From Robertmurraya_A mangrovi (GTDB lineage: Bacteria; Bacillota; Bacilli; Bacillales; Cytobacillaceae): DNA of 64,000 nt. The stretch lies in the NCBI RefSeq assembly GCF_034427655.1, contig NZ_JAXOFX010000014.1, positions 1 through 64,000 of the forward strand. The letters are read 5' to 3'. A model generated the notes under the pieces. It was not told the DNA's origin. It saw only the letters and a list, made by a program, of their open reading frames with translations, and did no database searches. The position numbers were made by a program, and so were the translations under genes. The stretch's first letter is position 1; each line of letters opens with the position of its first letter. This document shows positions 51,694-59,793 of the stretch, piece after piece.

Positions 51694-52323
51694 GTGACCG
51701 ATCGAAATCAGTTAGCTTTAGTGTTTATAATTGCGTTGATCGTTGGATTAGTAGGCGGATTTTTAAATATATCGACATGGATTGTATTAATTGTCTTATT
51801 AATACTGCTATTTATATTTGTTTATTGGCCTTTTATATCAAATGTCTATCTTTCAACAGATATGAATAAGGTAGAACAATTTCTGTTAAAAAGGCAGAAG
51901 CAACCTTTGTTTCATTTTTACTATGCAGTAGCGAATAATCTTGAAGACGAGGCTGAAATTGCATTAGATAAGTTAAAACAGAAATACAAATCACCACAAT
52001 GGACTGCCGCTTATACAGTTTCCTATGCTGCCTACAAAGGAACACTATCCCAACACGAGAACGACATCAAACAAATTAAACAAGAAAACTTACGGAACTA
52101 TTTCACAGCTCTAATGCATATTGAACAAGGAGAGCTAAGCAAAGCTCAAGAAATGGTGCCTACTATCCAAAAAGAATGGATGAAAGAAGAAATTCAAGCA
52201 GCAATCTGTGTAAAACAGGGGAACACAGAAAAAGCAAAACTCCACCACGACAGAGCCATTCAATTAACAAAAGGAATGCAAAGGTATCTATTAGTTAAGA
52301 AAGCTGAGGAGTTAGCATACTAA
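51694..52323 (+). CDS. Membrane protein with TPR-like cytoplasmic domain
   Basis: GTG 51694 is preceded by AAAGGAGGAAGA at 5-8 bases, so the start is here, not within the upstream repeat. 209 residues: two TM helices (about 7-22, 26-44), then a helical domain whose pairs (FHFYYAVANNLEDEAEIALDKL, AALMHIEQGELSKAQ-type, AAICVKQGNTEKAKLHH) look like tetratricopeptide repeats. Probably a membrane-bound scaffold; function unknown. A terminator hairpin overlaps its stop. Confidence 0.7.
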   Translation: MTDRNQLALVFIIALIVGLVGGFLNISTWIVLIVLLILLFIFVYWPFISNVYLSTDMNKVEQFLLKRQKQPLFHFYYAVANNLEDEAEIALDKLKQKYKSPQWTAAYTVSYAAYKGTLSQHENDIKQIKQENLRNYFTALMHIEQGELSKAQEMVPTIQKEWMKEEIQAAICVKQGNTEKAKLHHDRAIQLTKGMQRYLLVKKAEELAY

Positions 52324-52333
52324 CTCCTTTTTT
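52308..52333 (+). terminator. Terminator overlapping the TPR-like gene stop
   Basis: GGAGTTAG and CTAACTCC perfect 8-bp stem with a CATA loop, then TTTTTT. Confidence 0.88.
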
Positions 52334-52355
52334 GTTTGATAAGGTAGTATAATTT

Positions 52356-52612
52356 CTGAAGTTAGATTACTGTCTAGCTCCACAAGAATAAGCTACGAAA
52401 GCGGTGCCTCGCACGAAGGAAAGTGGTTTTCTTTCCGAGGAGCGCCAAGCGACTAGTGGACTTCGCTCCTCGAGTAAAAATCGGCTTTAGGATTTTTACC
52501 TCCCTACGATAAGTCAACATCGAATCGCTCACGCTCTTCGTGTTTCCTTTATCTCAGTCGAGGAGCTCCAGTCCATACGTCGCTAACCGGGGCGCTTCCG
52601 CTTTTCTAGCTG
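52356..52612 (+). repeat. Dispersed repeat, family C, copy 2 with insertion
   Basis: The ends match the 10788-10919 copy (GTCTAGCTCCACAAG, GACTAGTGGACTTCGCT, GGGGCGCTTCCGCTTTTCTA). About 120 bp are inserted before the last module; they include a GTAAAAATCGGC...GATTTTTAC hairpin also found in family E repeats, and are bounded by CGCT on both sides. Confidence 0.8.
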
Positions 52613-52739
52613 CAACCGATTACACGAAACTCTTTCAATAACTACATGATAGGAGTATAATAATTAACGTACAATTAATTGTAAATTTCATAATAAAATA
52701 GATGCAATATGGGGACTTAAGGGAGAGGGGAATGTTTTT

Positions 52740-54287
52740 ATGAATATCGAAAAGTTTCAAGAAAGTATGTATAAGTTAGTCGTTGAAACATCAACTAAGC
52801 TTCCAAAAGATGTTCGTCGTGCGATTAAACTAGCAAAAGAGCGTGAGAATGCAGGAACTCGTTCTGCGATGAGTTTAGCAACGATTACAAACAATATTAA
52901 AATGGCGGATGACAATGTATCACCTATTTGCCAAGATACAGGTCTACCGACGTTTAAAATTAAAACTCCAGTTGGCGCAAACCAAATGGAAATGAAAAAG
53001 GCAATCAAGAATGCGATTGCACAAGCTACTAAAGACGGCAAGCTTCGTCCAAACTCTGTTGACTCACTAACTGGAGATAACAGTGGGGATAACCTTGGAG
53101 AAGGGCTGCCTGTTATTAAGTTTGACCAATGGGAAAAAGATTACATCGATGTGCGCCTGATTTTAAAAGGTGGCGGATGTGAAAATAAAAATATCCAGTA
53201 CAGCTTACCTTGTGAACTAGATGGTCTAGGACGCGCTGGCCGTGATTTAGACGGTATTCGTAAATGTATCATGCACTCTGTATATCAAGCACAAGGACAA
53301 GGTTGTAGTGCTGGTTTCATCGGTGTTGGTATCGGTGGAGACCGTTCTTCAGGCTACGATTTAGCAAAAGAACAGCTTTTCCGTTCGAACGATGATGTAA
53401 ATCCTAATGAAGATCTTCGTAAGCTTGAAGAATACGTGATGGCAAATGCAAATGAACTAGGTATCGGAACAATGGGATTCGGTGGTGAAACAACGCTTCT
53501 AGGTTGTAAAGTAGGCGTGATGAACCGTATTCCTGCAAGTTTCTTCGTATCTGTTGCGTACAACTGTTGGGCGTTCCGTCGCTTAGGTGTAGCCGTTAAC
53601 CCTGAAACGGGGGAAATTAACGAGTGGATGTACCAAGAAGGGGAAAATGTTGACTTTGGAGCTACAGAAGCTGAAAAGGAAGCATCAGCATCTTCAGAAG
53701 AATCTCGTATCGTAAAATTACAAGCTCCAATTACTGAAGAACAAATCCGTGAATTAAAAGTAGGAGATGTTGTTAAAATTGATGGCATGATGTATACAGG
53801 CCGTGATGCCATTCATAAATATTTATCAGACAACGATGCACCTATTGATTTAAACGGCCAAATTATTTATCACTGTGGTCCAGTTATGTTAAAGGATGAC
53901 GAAGGTAAGTGGCATGTAAAAGCGGCTGGCCCTACAACAAGTATTCGTGAGGAGCCTTACCAAGGAGATATCATGAAGAGATTCGGTATCAGAGCGGTTA
54001 TTGGTAAAGGTGGAATGGGTCCTAAAACACTTGCAGCATTAGAAGAACACGGTGGTGTATACTTAAACGCAATCGGTGGAGCTGCACAATACTATGCAGA
54101 CTGTATCAAATCAGTAGAAGGCGTAGACTTAATGCAATTCGGTATTCCAGAAGCCATGTGGCACTTAAAAGTAGAAGGCTTCACAGCGGTTGTAACAATG
54201 GATTCACACGGAAACAGCTTACACCGTGATGTTGATAAGTCTTCATTAGAAAAATTAGCTCAATTTAAGGATCGTGTGTTTAACTAA
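52740..54287 (+). CDS. Class I (iron-sulfur) fumarate hydratase
   Basis: A 515-residue fused alpha-beta protein of the FumA/FumB type. The 4Fe-4S cluster Cys are in PICQDTGLP (C64), GGGCENKNIQYSLPC and the TLLGCKVGV region. The beta domain begins near residue 330; IIYHCGPVM and IGKGGMGPKTLAAL are its signatures. It hydrates fumarate to malate (TCA cycle) and is oxygen-sensitive. Tartrate dehydratase activity is a lesser possibility. A terminator follows. Confidence 0.9.
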   Translation: MNIEKFQESMYKLVVETSTKLPKDVRRAIKLAKERENAGTRSAMSLATITNNIKMADDNVSPICQDTGLPTFKIKTPVGANQMEMKKAIKNAIAQATKDGKLRPNSVDSLTGDNSGDNLGEGLPVIKFDQWEKDYIDVRLILKGGGCENKNIQYSLPCELDGLGRAGRDLDGIRKCIMHSVYQAQGQGCSAGFIGVGIGGDRSSGYDLAKEQLFRSNDDVNPNEDLRKLEEYVMANANELGIGTMGFGGETTLLGCKVGVMNRIPASFFVSVAYNCWAFRRLGVAVNPETGEINEWMYQEGENVDFGATEAEKEASASSEESRIVKLQAPITEEQIRELKVGDVVKIDGMMYTGRDAIHKYLSDNDAPIDLNGQIIYHCGPVMLKDDEGKWHVKAAGPTTSIREEPYQGDIMKRFGIRAVIGKGGMGPKTLAALEEHGGVYLNAIGGAAQYYADCIKSVEGVDLMQFGIPEAMWHLKVEGFTAVVTMDSHGNSLHRDVDKSSLEKLAQFKDRVFN

Positions 54288-54318
54288 GCTATATAAAAAG
54301 GTTAAAAGCACACTAAGC

Positions 54319-54358
54319 AAGAGACTAAATCATATTTTTGATTTAGTCTCTTATTTTT
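54319..54358 (+). terminator. Terminator of the fumarase gene
   Basis: AGAGACTAAATC and GATTTAGTCTCT stem with an ATATTTTT loop, then TATTTTTTT. Confidence 0.9.
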
Positions 54359-54487
54359 TTATCAAATTATTCAGTTTCTAAAATCGTACATCTAAAGTTG
54401 TAGGAAAAACTCAACCATATTATTCAATACGGTTTATCTTAGATTAGATATGATTAATTTATCATTTAATCTAAGGAGTAGAAGAAT

Positions 54488-54856
54488 ATGCGATTAAGAA
54501 TGGAGCTTTTTACAAGTGATATAGAAAAAACGGTTCAATTTTACAAGGATATTATCGGGCTTACACTTGTTCGAACAAGTCAGACTTATGCTGAACTTGT
54601 GTATGAAACCGTGGAAATCGGAATTGGATTGTTAGAAGCATTACCTGACCGTCACCCACTTAAAGCTCAAAAGGGTGAGAGATTAGGATTGGGAGTTGAA
54701 ATAGTAATTGAGGTTCCTGATATTGAGAAAAAGTATAAAGAAGTAGTAGAGTCAGGCTATCCGATTGATGAAGTATTATCTCAACAGGAATGGGGATCAA
54801 CTGACTTTAGATTGTTGGATCCTAATGGATATTATATTCGAATAACGGAAGCTTAA
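54488..54856 (+). CDS. VOC-family (glyoxalase/bleomycin-resistance fold) protein
   Basis: A 122-residue VOC protein. Two beta-alpha-beta-beta-beta modules; RMELFTSDIEKTVQFYKDIIGL at the start and STDFRLLDPNGYYIRI at the end. The metal ligands (His/Glu) are only partly evident: E in RMELF and none clear in the second strand. Function unknown; dioxygenase or resistance-type roles are possible. AAGGAG precedes the ATG. Confidence 0.78.
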   Translation: MRLRMELFTSDIEKTVQFYKDIIGLTLVRTSQTYAELVYETVEIGIGLLEALPDRHPLKAQKGERLGLGVEIVIEVPDIEKKYKEVVESGYPIDEVLSQQEWGSTDFRLLDPNGYYIRITEA

Positions 54857-54948
54857 ACATCGGTCCATTTTTTACTAAAAAATGTAAAGAATCATATTCC
54901 TCACTTAAACGAACAATAAGTAAAAAATGTTGTTTAGGAGGATTACAG

Positions 54949-55752
54949 ATGAGCATGTTTAGAAAGCCTCTGATTGTCCTTTTTTCCATGTGTATGCTTT
55001 TTTCTGGAATAGGTTCAGCCAGTGCCGTGTCAAATAAGCCCATCCATTGGGGATTCAAAAAAGCAGCGAACGAACAACCGCCTGATGCTGGAAAAGAGTT
55101 AAACGAACTATTAGAAAAGTACGACGGCTTTTACCTTGGGGATACATCTAAGAAAGAGATCTATTTAACCTTTGATAATGGTTATGAAAATGGGTATACG
55201 GGAAAAATTCTTGATGTATTGAAAAAAGAAAATGTGCCTGCAACCTTTTTTGTAACGGGGCATTATCTCCAATCCGCTTCTGATTTAGTTGTGAGAATGG
55301 CTAAGGAAGGACATATTGTTGGGAATCATTCCTATTATCATCCCGACTTAACACAAGTAGATGATGAGAGATTGTTTAAAGAGCTTGAAAAAGTACGAGA
55401 AGAAGCAGAGAAAATCACAGGCGAAAAAAATATGATGTATTTACGCCCACCTAGAGGGGTTATGAGTGAAAGAACACTTAAGCTTGCGAAGGAAAAAGGT
55501 TATATTCATGTCATGTGGTCCCTTGCCTTTGTTGACTGGTACACGGATAACCAAAAGGGCTGGCAATATGCTTATGATAATATTATGAAGCAAATCCACC
55601 CAGGTGCGATACTACTTCTTCATACGGTATCAAAAGATAATGCGGATGCTTTAGAAAAAGTCATTCAGGATCTTAAAAAGAAAGGCTACACCTTTAAAAG
55701 TTTGGACGACCTAACAAACAATAATCAATTACCTGAACCGTTAAAATACTAG
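54949..55752 (+). CDS. pdaA: Polysaccharide deacetylase PdaA (muramic delta-lactam formation)
   Basis: A 267-residue protein: signal peptide (residues 1-25), then a NodB domain. The PdaA version of the motifs is seen: TFDNGYENG (FDNGYE in place of TFDDG), HIVGNHSYYHPDL with the zinc His pair, and LRPPRGVMSE. It removes acetyl from muramic acid in the spore cortex, which is needed for germination. AGGAGG precedes the ATG. This confirms a spore former. Confidence 0.95.
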   Translation: MSMFRKPLIVLFSMCMLFSGIGSASAVSNKPIHWGFKKAANEQPPDAGKELNELLEKYDGFYLGDTSKKEIYLTFDNGYENGYTGKILDVLKKENVPATFFVTGHYLQSASDLVVRMAKEGHIVGNHSYYHPDLTQVDDERLFKELEKVREEAEKITGEKNMMYLRPPRGVMSERTLKLAKEKGYIHVMWSLAFVDWYTDNQKGWQYAYDNIMKQIHPGAILLLHTVSKDNADALEKVIQDLKKKGYTFKSLDDLTNNNQLPEPLKY

Positions 55753-55755
55753 AAA

Positions 55756-55789
55756 GAAGCCCGAATTACATTTTGATTCGGGCTTTTCG
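55756..55789 (+). terminator. Terminator of pdaA
   Basis: AAGCCCGAAT and ATTCGGGCTT stem with a TACATTTTG loop, then TTC. Confidence 0.88.
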
Positions 55790-55858
55790 CATGCTTTCTT
55801 AGTAGTAAACAGGAAAAAATGCTATAATACGGTGAAAATCATTAAGGACGGAAAAAGT

Positions 55859-56719
55859 ATGGAAAAGATAAACATAGCTGGGCCCTATAATTTTGACCTG
55901 GTACTTGATCGATTATCACTTGATCCTTTACACGCCTTAGACAAAGAGAAACGAGTGGTGAAGGTCCCTATAACAGTCGGTGAGGCTTCTATTGTTGCTA
56001 CTGTGCGGGCAACCGGTACAACGAATGAGCCCCAATTTATCATTGATGGTATTGACATGGTGGATAAAGAGCAAGCTGTAAATAAATTAACGCATATTTT
56101 TCAGTGGAACAACCCACTTGAAGAAGTCCATTCCCATTTCGAACAAACCGACTTAAAGGATATTTCTAACCAACACAGAGGAACTCCTTTAGTACTTGAT
56201 TTTCATCCCTATAATTGTTTAATGAAATGCATTGTCCATCAACAACTAAACCTCTCTTTTGCCCATACGCTTACTGAAAGATTTGTTAAAACTTTTGGGT
56301 CTCAGGTAGATGGGGTATATTTTTATCCTACTCCTGAAAAAGTGGCTACCCTAACAGTAGAGGACTTGAGAGCCTTACAATTTAGCGGCAGAAAAGCAGA
56401 ATATGTAATTGGCATTGCAAAAGAGGTAGTTGAGGGTAGATTAGATATAGAAGGTTTATATACAAAAAGTGATGAAGAAGTTCTAAACGAGCTGATTAAA
56501 ATCAGAGGGGTAGGACCATGGACGGTACAAAACTTTTTAATGTTCGGGCTAGGTCGTCCTAATCTTTTTCCACTAGCAGACATTGGCCTGCAGAATGCAT
56601 TAAAAAAGCTATACAATCTCGAAAATAAACCAACAAAGGAACAGATGCTACAGTACACGAAGGATTGGGAGCCATACTTAAGTTATGCTTCCCTCTATTT
56701 GTGGAGAAGTATCGAATAA
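55859..56719 (+). CDS. DNA-3-methyladenine glycosylase (AlkA-like, YfjP type)
   Basis: ATG 55859 is placed after GGACGG; a TATAAT at 55823-55828 makes a more upstream start unlikely. 286 residues: N-terminal AlkA_N-like part, then a helix-hairpin-helix DNA glycosylase domain. IRGVGPWTVQNFLMFGLGRPNLFPLADIG holds the hairpin and the catalytic Asp. It excises alkylated purines. Followed within 17 bp by the methyltransferase gene; probably one transcript. Confidence 0.88.
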   Translation: MEKINIAGPYNFDLVLDRLSLDPLHALDKEKRVVKVPITVGEASIVATVRATGTTNEPQFIIDGIDMVDKEQAVNKLTHIFQWNNPLEEVHSHFEQTDLKDISNQHRGTPLVLDFHPYNCLMKCIVHQQLNLSFAHTLTERFVKTFGSQVDGVYFYPTPEKVATLTVEDLRALQFSGRKAEYVIGIAKEVVEGRLDIEGLYTKSDEEVLNELIKIRGVGPWTVQNFLMFGLGRPNLFPLADIGLQNALKKLYNLENKPTKEQMLQYTKDWEPYLSYASLYLWRSIE

Positions 56720-56736
56720 TAGATGGAGTGAAAAGA

Positions 56737-58116
56737 ATGAAACAAGAACAGACAGTGAAAATACAAGAAAAACAAACTTTCCCATTAACGATTAAAAGAT
56801 TAGGAATTAACGGGGAAGGGGTCGGATATTTTAAAAAGCAAGTCGTATTCGTACCAGGAGCTCTACCAGGGGAAGAAGTAGTAGTTGAGGCTACAAAAGT
56901 ACATCCAAAGTTTGCAGAAGCGAGAATTAAGAATATTAGAAGAAAGTCTGAACACCGAGTTCAACCACCTTGTCCCGTTTATGAAGAGTGCGGAGGTTGC
57001 CAACTTCAGCATCTACATTATGATCAACAGCTAAAAGAGAAAAGAGATATTGTAATACAATCTCTTGAAAGACACACGAAACTTGCTGTGGACAAGCTGG
57101 ACATTAGAGAGACGATTGGTATGGAAGATCCATGGAATTACCGAAATAAAAGTCAATTCCAGGTCGGACAACAAGATGGGAAAGTACTAGCAGGTCTTTA
57201 CGGTCTGAACTCTCACCGTTTAATTGACATTGAACAATGTGTGGTTCAACATCCATTAACGAATAAAGCTACTGAAACAGTAAAACGAATTTTACAAGAT
57301 TTAAAAATCCCTATCTATAATGAAAAAACTAGAAAAGGCCTTGTGCGTACAATCGTAGCCAGAGCAGGTGTTCAAACAGGCGAGCTACAGATTGTATTAA
57401 TTACATCCAAAAAAGAGCTTCCGAAAAAAGAAGAAATCATTGCAAGAATTAAGAAGCATCTTCCTGAAGTAAAATCCATTGTTCAAAACATTAACGGTCA
57501 AAAAACATCACTAATTTTTGGTGAGGAAACAGTCAAATTAGAAGGGAAAGAGTTCATTCAGGAAACATTAGGGGACTTAGAATTTGAGCTTTCAGCTAGG
57601 ACCTTCTTCCAATTAAACCCGGAACAAACCGTTAAGTTATATAACGAAGTAAAAGAGGCTGCTGCCTTAACAGGAAAAGAAAAAGTCGTGGATGCCTATT
57701 GCGGTGTCGGAACAATCGGCTTATGGCTGGCTGAAAAAGCTGGTGAAATCAGAGGAATGGACGTTATTCCAGAGTCTATTGAAGACGCTAAGAAAAATGC
57801 GGAAAGACATGGAATTAAACATGCTAAGTATGTAACAGGGAAAGCGGAAGAGGTTCTTCCGAAATGGGCAAAAGAAGGTTGGAAGCCAGATGTTATTATT
57901 GTGGATCCACCGAGAACTGGGTTAGACCAGCAATTATTGAAAACAATATTGAAGGTGAAACCTAAAAAAGTGGTTTATGTTTCGTGTAATCCTTCTACTT
58001 TGGCTAAGGATATTTCTGTTTTGGCTGGTAGCTATAAAGTAGGTTATATGCAGCCTGTGGATATGTTTCCGCAGACGAGCCACGTGGAGTGTGTGGCTGA
58101 GTTAATATTAAAATAG
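56737..58116 (+). CDS. TrmA-family RNA (uracil-5-)-methyltransferase, YfjO-like
   Basis: ATG 56737 follows GGAGTG and gives 459 residues: N-terminal TRAM domain (about 15-70), a 4Fe-4S cluster (CPVYEECGGCQLQHL) and a SAM-dependent methyltransferase with DAYCGVGTIGLWLAE, VDPPRTGLD and the catalytic Cys in VYVSCNPSTLAKD. Members make m5U in 23S rRNA or tRNA. In B. subtilis the gene at this place is yfjO, a paralogue of RlmCD (YefA); the exact target is not known. Confidence 0.92.
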   Translation: MKQEQTVKIQEKQTFPLTIKRLGINGEGVGYFKKQVVFVPGALPGEEVVVEATKVHPKFAEARIKNIRRKSEHRVQPPCPVYEECGGCQLQHLHYDQQLKEKRDIVIQSLERHTKLAVDKLDIRETIGMEDPWNYRNKSQFQVGQQDGKVLAGLYGLNSHRLIDIEQCVVQHPLTNKATETVKRILQDLKIPIYNEKTRKGLVRTIVARAGVQTGELQIVLITSKKELPKKEEIIARIKKHLPEVKSIVQNINGQKTSLIFGEETVKLEGKEFIQETLGDLEFELSARTFFQLNPEQTVKLYNEVKEAAALTGKEKVVDAYCGVGTIGLWLAEKAGEIRGMDVIPESIEDAKKNAERHGIKHAKYVTGKAEEVLPKWAKEGWKPDVIIVDPPRTGLDQQLLKTILKVKPKKVVYVSCNPSTLAKDISVLAGSYKVGYMQPVDMFPQTSHVECVAELILK

Positions 58117-58125
58117 ATTTTAAGG

Positions 58126-58148
58126 GGCTCTCAGAAAGAGAGTCTTTT
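58126..58148 (+). terminator. Terminator after the methyltransferase
   Basis: GGCTCTC and GAGAGTC arms with a short loop, then TTTTGTG. Confidence 0.6.
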
Positions 58149-58199
58149 GTGTTTTTGTGATACGGTAAACCTTACCACAAGTAATCGTAAACTGTAAAT

Positions 58200-58271
58200 A
58201 TGAGGTTACAATTAAATGGCATTAAGCCTCAGCTTCGTGACCGAATTCTTGAAGAGGTCATTTATCAATGA
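58200..58271 (+). pseudogene. MntA antitoxin remnant (C-terminal fragment)
   Basis: A 23-codon frame reads NGIKPQLRDRILEEVIYQ, the usual end of MNT-domain nucleotidyltransferase antitoxins (KPxLRERILxE). The stop TGA overlaps the ATG of the hepT fragment, the coupling typical of mntA-hepT. The rest of the gene is missing. It is a relic of an MntA-HepT toxin-antitoxin. Confidence 0.6.
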
Positions 58272-58372
58272 GAAGAGAATACACCCTTTATTTAGAGGAC
58301 ATTGTTGAGGCCATTAAAAAAATTGAGAAGTATACTGATGGTTTGAGTTTTGAAGGATACCACTTTGATTAG
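58268..58372 (+). pseudogene. HepT toxin remnant (N-terminal fragment)
   Basis: MRREYTLYLEDIVEAIKKIE at the start of a 34-codon frame matches the first helix of HepT/DUF86 RNase toxins, followed by KYTDGLSFEGY and a stop. The catalytic RX4-6H part is absent, so it cannot be active. Overlap with the mntA fragment by 4 bases supports the pair. Confidence 0.65.
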
Positions 58373-58539
58373 TAGCTATAGTGGTATTATAAAAGGAGTT
58401 TTTTAATCTTCTTAATCTTGATTGTAATTTATAAATATTATTATTTCTTTATATAAATTAAGAATGTAAGGTATTCATAAAGTCAGTTCCAATTTTACAA
58501 AGTGGGAACTGACTTTTACTTATATTAAGACCGCTATCT

Positions 58540-58980
58540 TTACCATAGAGTTGGTTTAACAACCATGAACCAAAGCATAGACATTAATAAAATAATATAA
58601 ATCCAAACTGTACGTTTCAGTTTAGCTATGAGCTCTTGCCTTCTATGACCTTCTTCGTGAAATCTCCGAAGTGTCGGGGAAAAGGCACGAGCCAAAAAGA
58701 AAAGTGAACAAAACATAATAAAAATTGTCATGATAATCCAAGGTGTTCTCCATGTCCATGGTCCGAAAATGACTAGTAGGATCCCTGATCCTACTAGTAC
58801 ATGACCAGCATGCTTTGCTAGACGAACAACAAATCGGAATGTGTCCAAATGCACGTTAAGTTCGACTTCTTTTGCATGACTCAGTTTTTTTGTTATCGGA
58901 AGTAGACTGAAGAAAGGGCCGATTGAAATAATCGCGCTTAAAACATGGGTAAAGATTAAAATCTTATAAAAAAAATGCAT
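58540..58980 (-). CDS. DUF2269-type integral membrane protein, second copy
   Basis: A 146-residue protein with four TM helices: FTHVLSAIISIGPFF is the DUF2269 start. It is related in layout to the 297-749 protein. It lies 2 bp downstream of the ASCH gene, so the two form an operon. Function unknown. Confidence 0.75.
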   Translation of the reverse strand: MHFFYKILIFTHVLSAIISIGPFFSLLPITKKLSHAKEVELNVHLDTFRFVVRLAKHAGHVLVGSGILLVIFGPWTWRTPWIIMTIFIMFCSLFFLARAFSPTLRRFHEEGHRRQELIAKLKRTVWIYIILLMSMLWFMVVKPTLW

Positions 58981-58982
58981 AC

Positions 58983-59333
58983 TTACTCGATAACAGGGCT
59001 AAATTCATGAACCCAAACTTTCATATGGGGAAGCCAAGGCATCCCAGGATGGTAGGATAGAATGGCTTGTTTGTATTCTTCAACTGTTTCAAAGCCTTCA
59101 TGTTGAGCATGTTCGTCTGTTAATTCACCTAATGTTTGAGAGTAAACACGGTTAACGATAAATTTTTTATCTTCTAAAACCATAATTTCCCCTACATCTG
59201 CGTATCTTCCGTTCCTGCGTGTTGCTGTTTTCTTGCCTTCAATAACTTTATTAACATCTTCCGGCACTGTAACCAATCTCTCAATCGTACATGTTTTTGG
59301 TGGTAAAGTATGGTTTAAATCTTGGTTAGACAT
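58983..59333 (-). CDS. ASCH-domain protein
   Basis: A 116-residue protein. VNKVIEGKKTATRRNGRYADVGEIMVLEDKKFIVNRV is the ASCH (RNA-binding, PUA-like) pattern, with the basic ATRR loop. ASCH proteins are thought to bind RNA or act on modified nucleosides; the role here is unknown. GGAGTTTTT precedes the ATG. Confidence 0.85.
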   Translation of the reverse strand: MSNQDLNHTLPPKTCTIERLVTVPEDVNKVIEGKKTATRRNGRYADVGEIMVLEDKKFIVNRVYSQTLGELTDEHAQHEGFETVEEYKQAILSYHPGMPWLPHMKVWVHEFSPVIE

Positions 59334-59793
59334 AAAAAACTCCCTTCAACTTTTTCCTTACTAATGTATCATATTTTTTCATAAAGACGAATTACTTATT
59401 TTACGAATAAAATGTAAAAATAGGTGTAAAGCACGAAGAAGTAATAGTAGAGGGGCTCGGATAATAGGAGCTTATGGTGAACCTTATAACAAGTAGTAAC
59501 ATGCCCCGGTTATGCTTACTGGAAAGCACCAGGGACTATCCCTTTGTCTTTTATTAAACAAAACAATATCCACAAACGTTGTCTTCACAATATTTGTGGA
59601 TGTTATTTTGTTTGAAGAGAAAATCATATTATCCATTCTTTTATAACTACTAATCTGAGGTAATCAGTAACAACCAAACAAATCTGTCAAAAAACATTCA
59701 CATATACTCAAGAAAGACCCTGCCCATTTTCTTCATTAATTTGTATAAAGACTATGAAAAGTATTTTTTATTGAAGAAAGGAATGTGATAAAG
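59334..59793. other. Noncoding region with a long inverted repeat
   Basis: The 460 bp contain a 21-bp inverted repeat (59556-59613, 16-bp loop) and a GC-richer block at 59455-59545 with GGGGCTC...GCCCC-type segments. No ORF and no named RNA were seen. It adjoins phage-like genes, so it may be a mobile-element relic. Confidence 0.4.
59556..59613. repeat. Long inverted repeat / hairpin
   Basis: Arms 59556-59576 and 59593-59613 pair at 20 of 21 positions (one as G-U), loop 16 bases. No T-run follows on either strand, so it is not a normal terminator. Confidence 0.65.

Noticed and set aside
59455..59545. A riboswitch or tRNA-like RNA in the GC-richer block
   Set aside because: No known consensus (T-box, SAM, GEMM, tRNA arms) could be matched.
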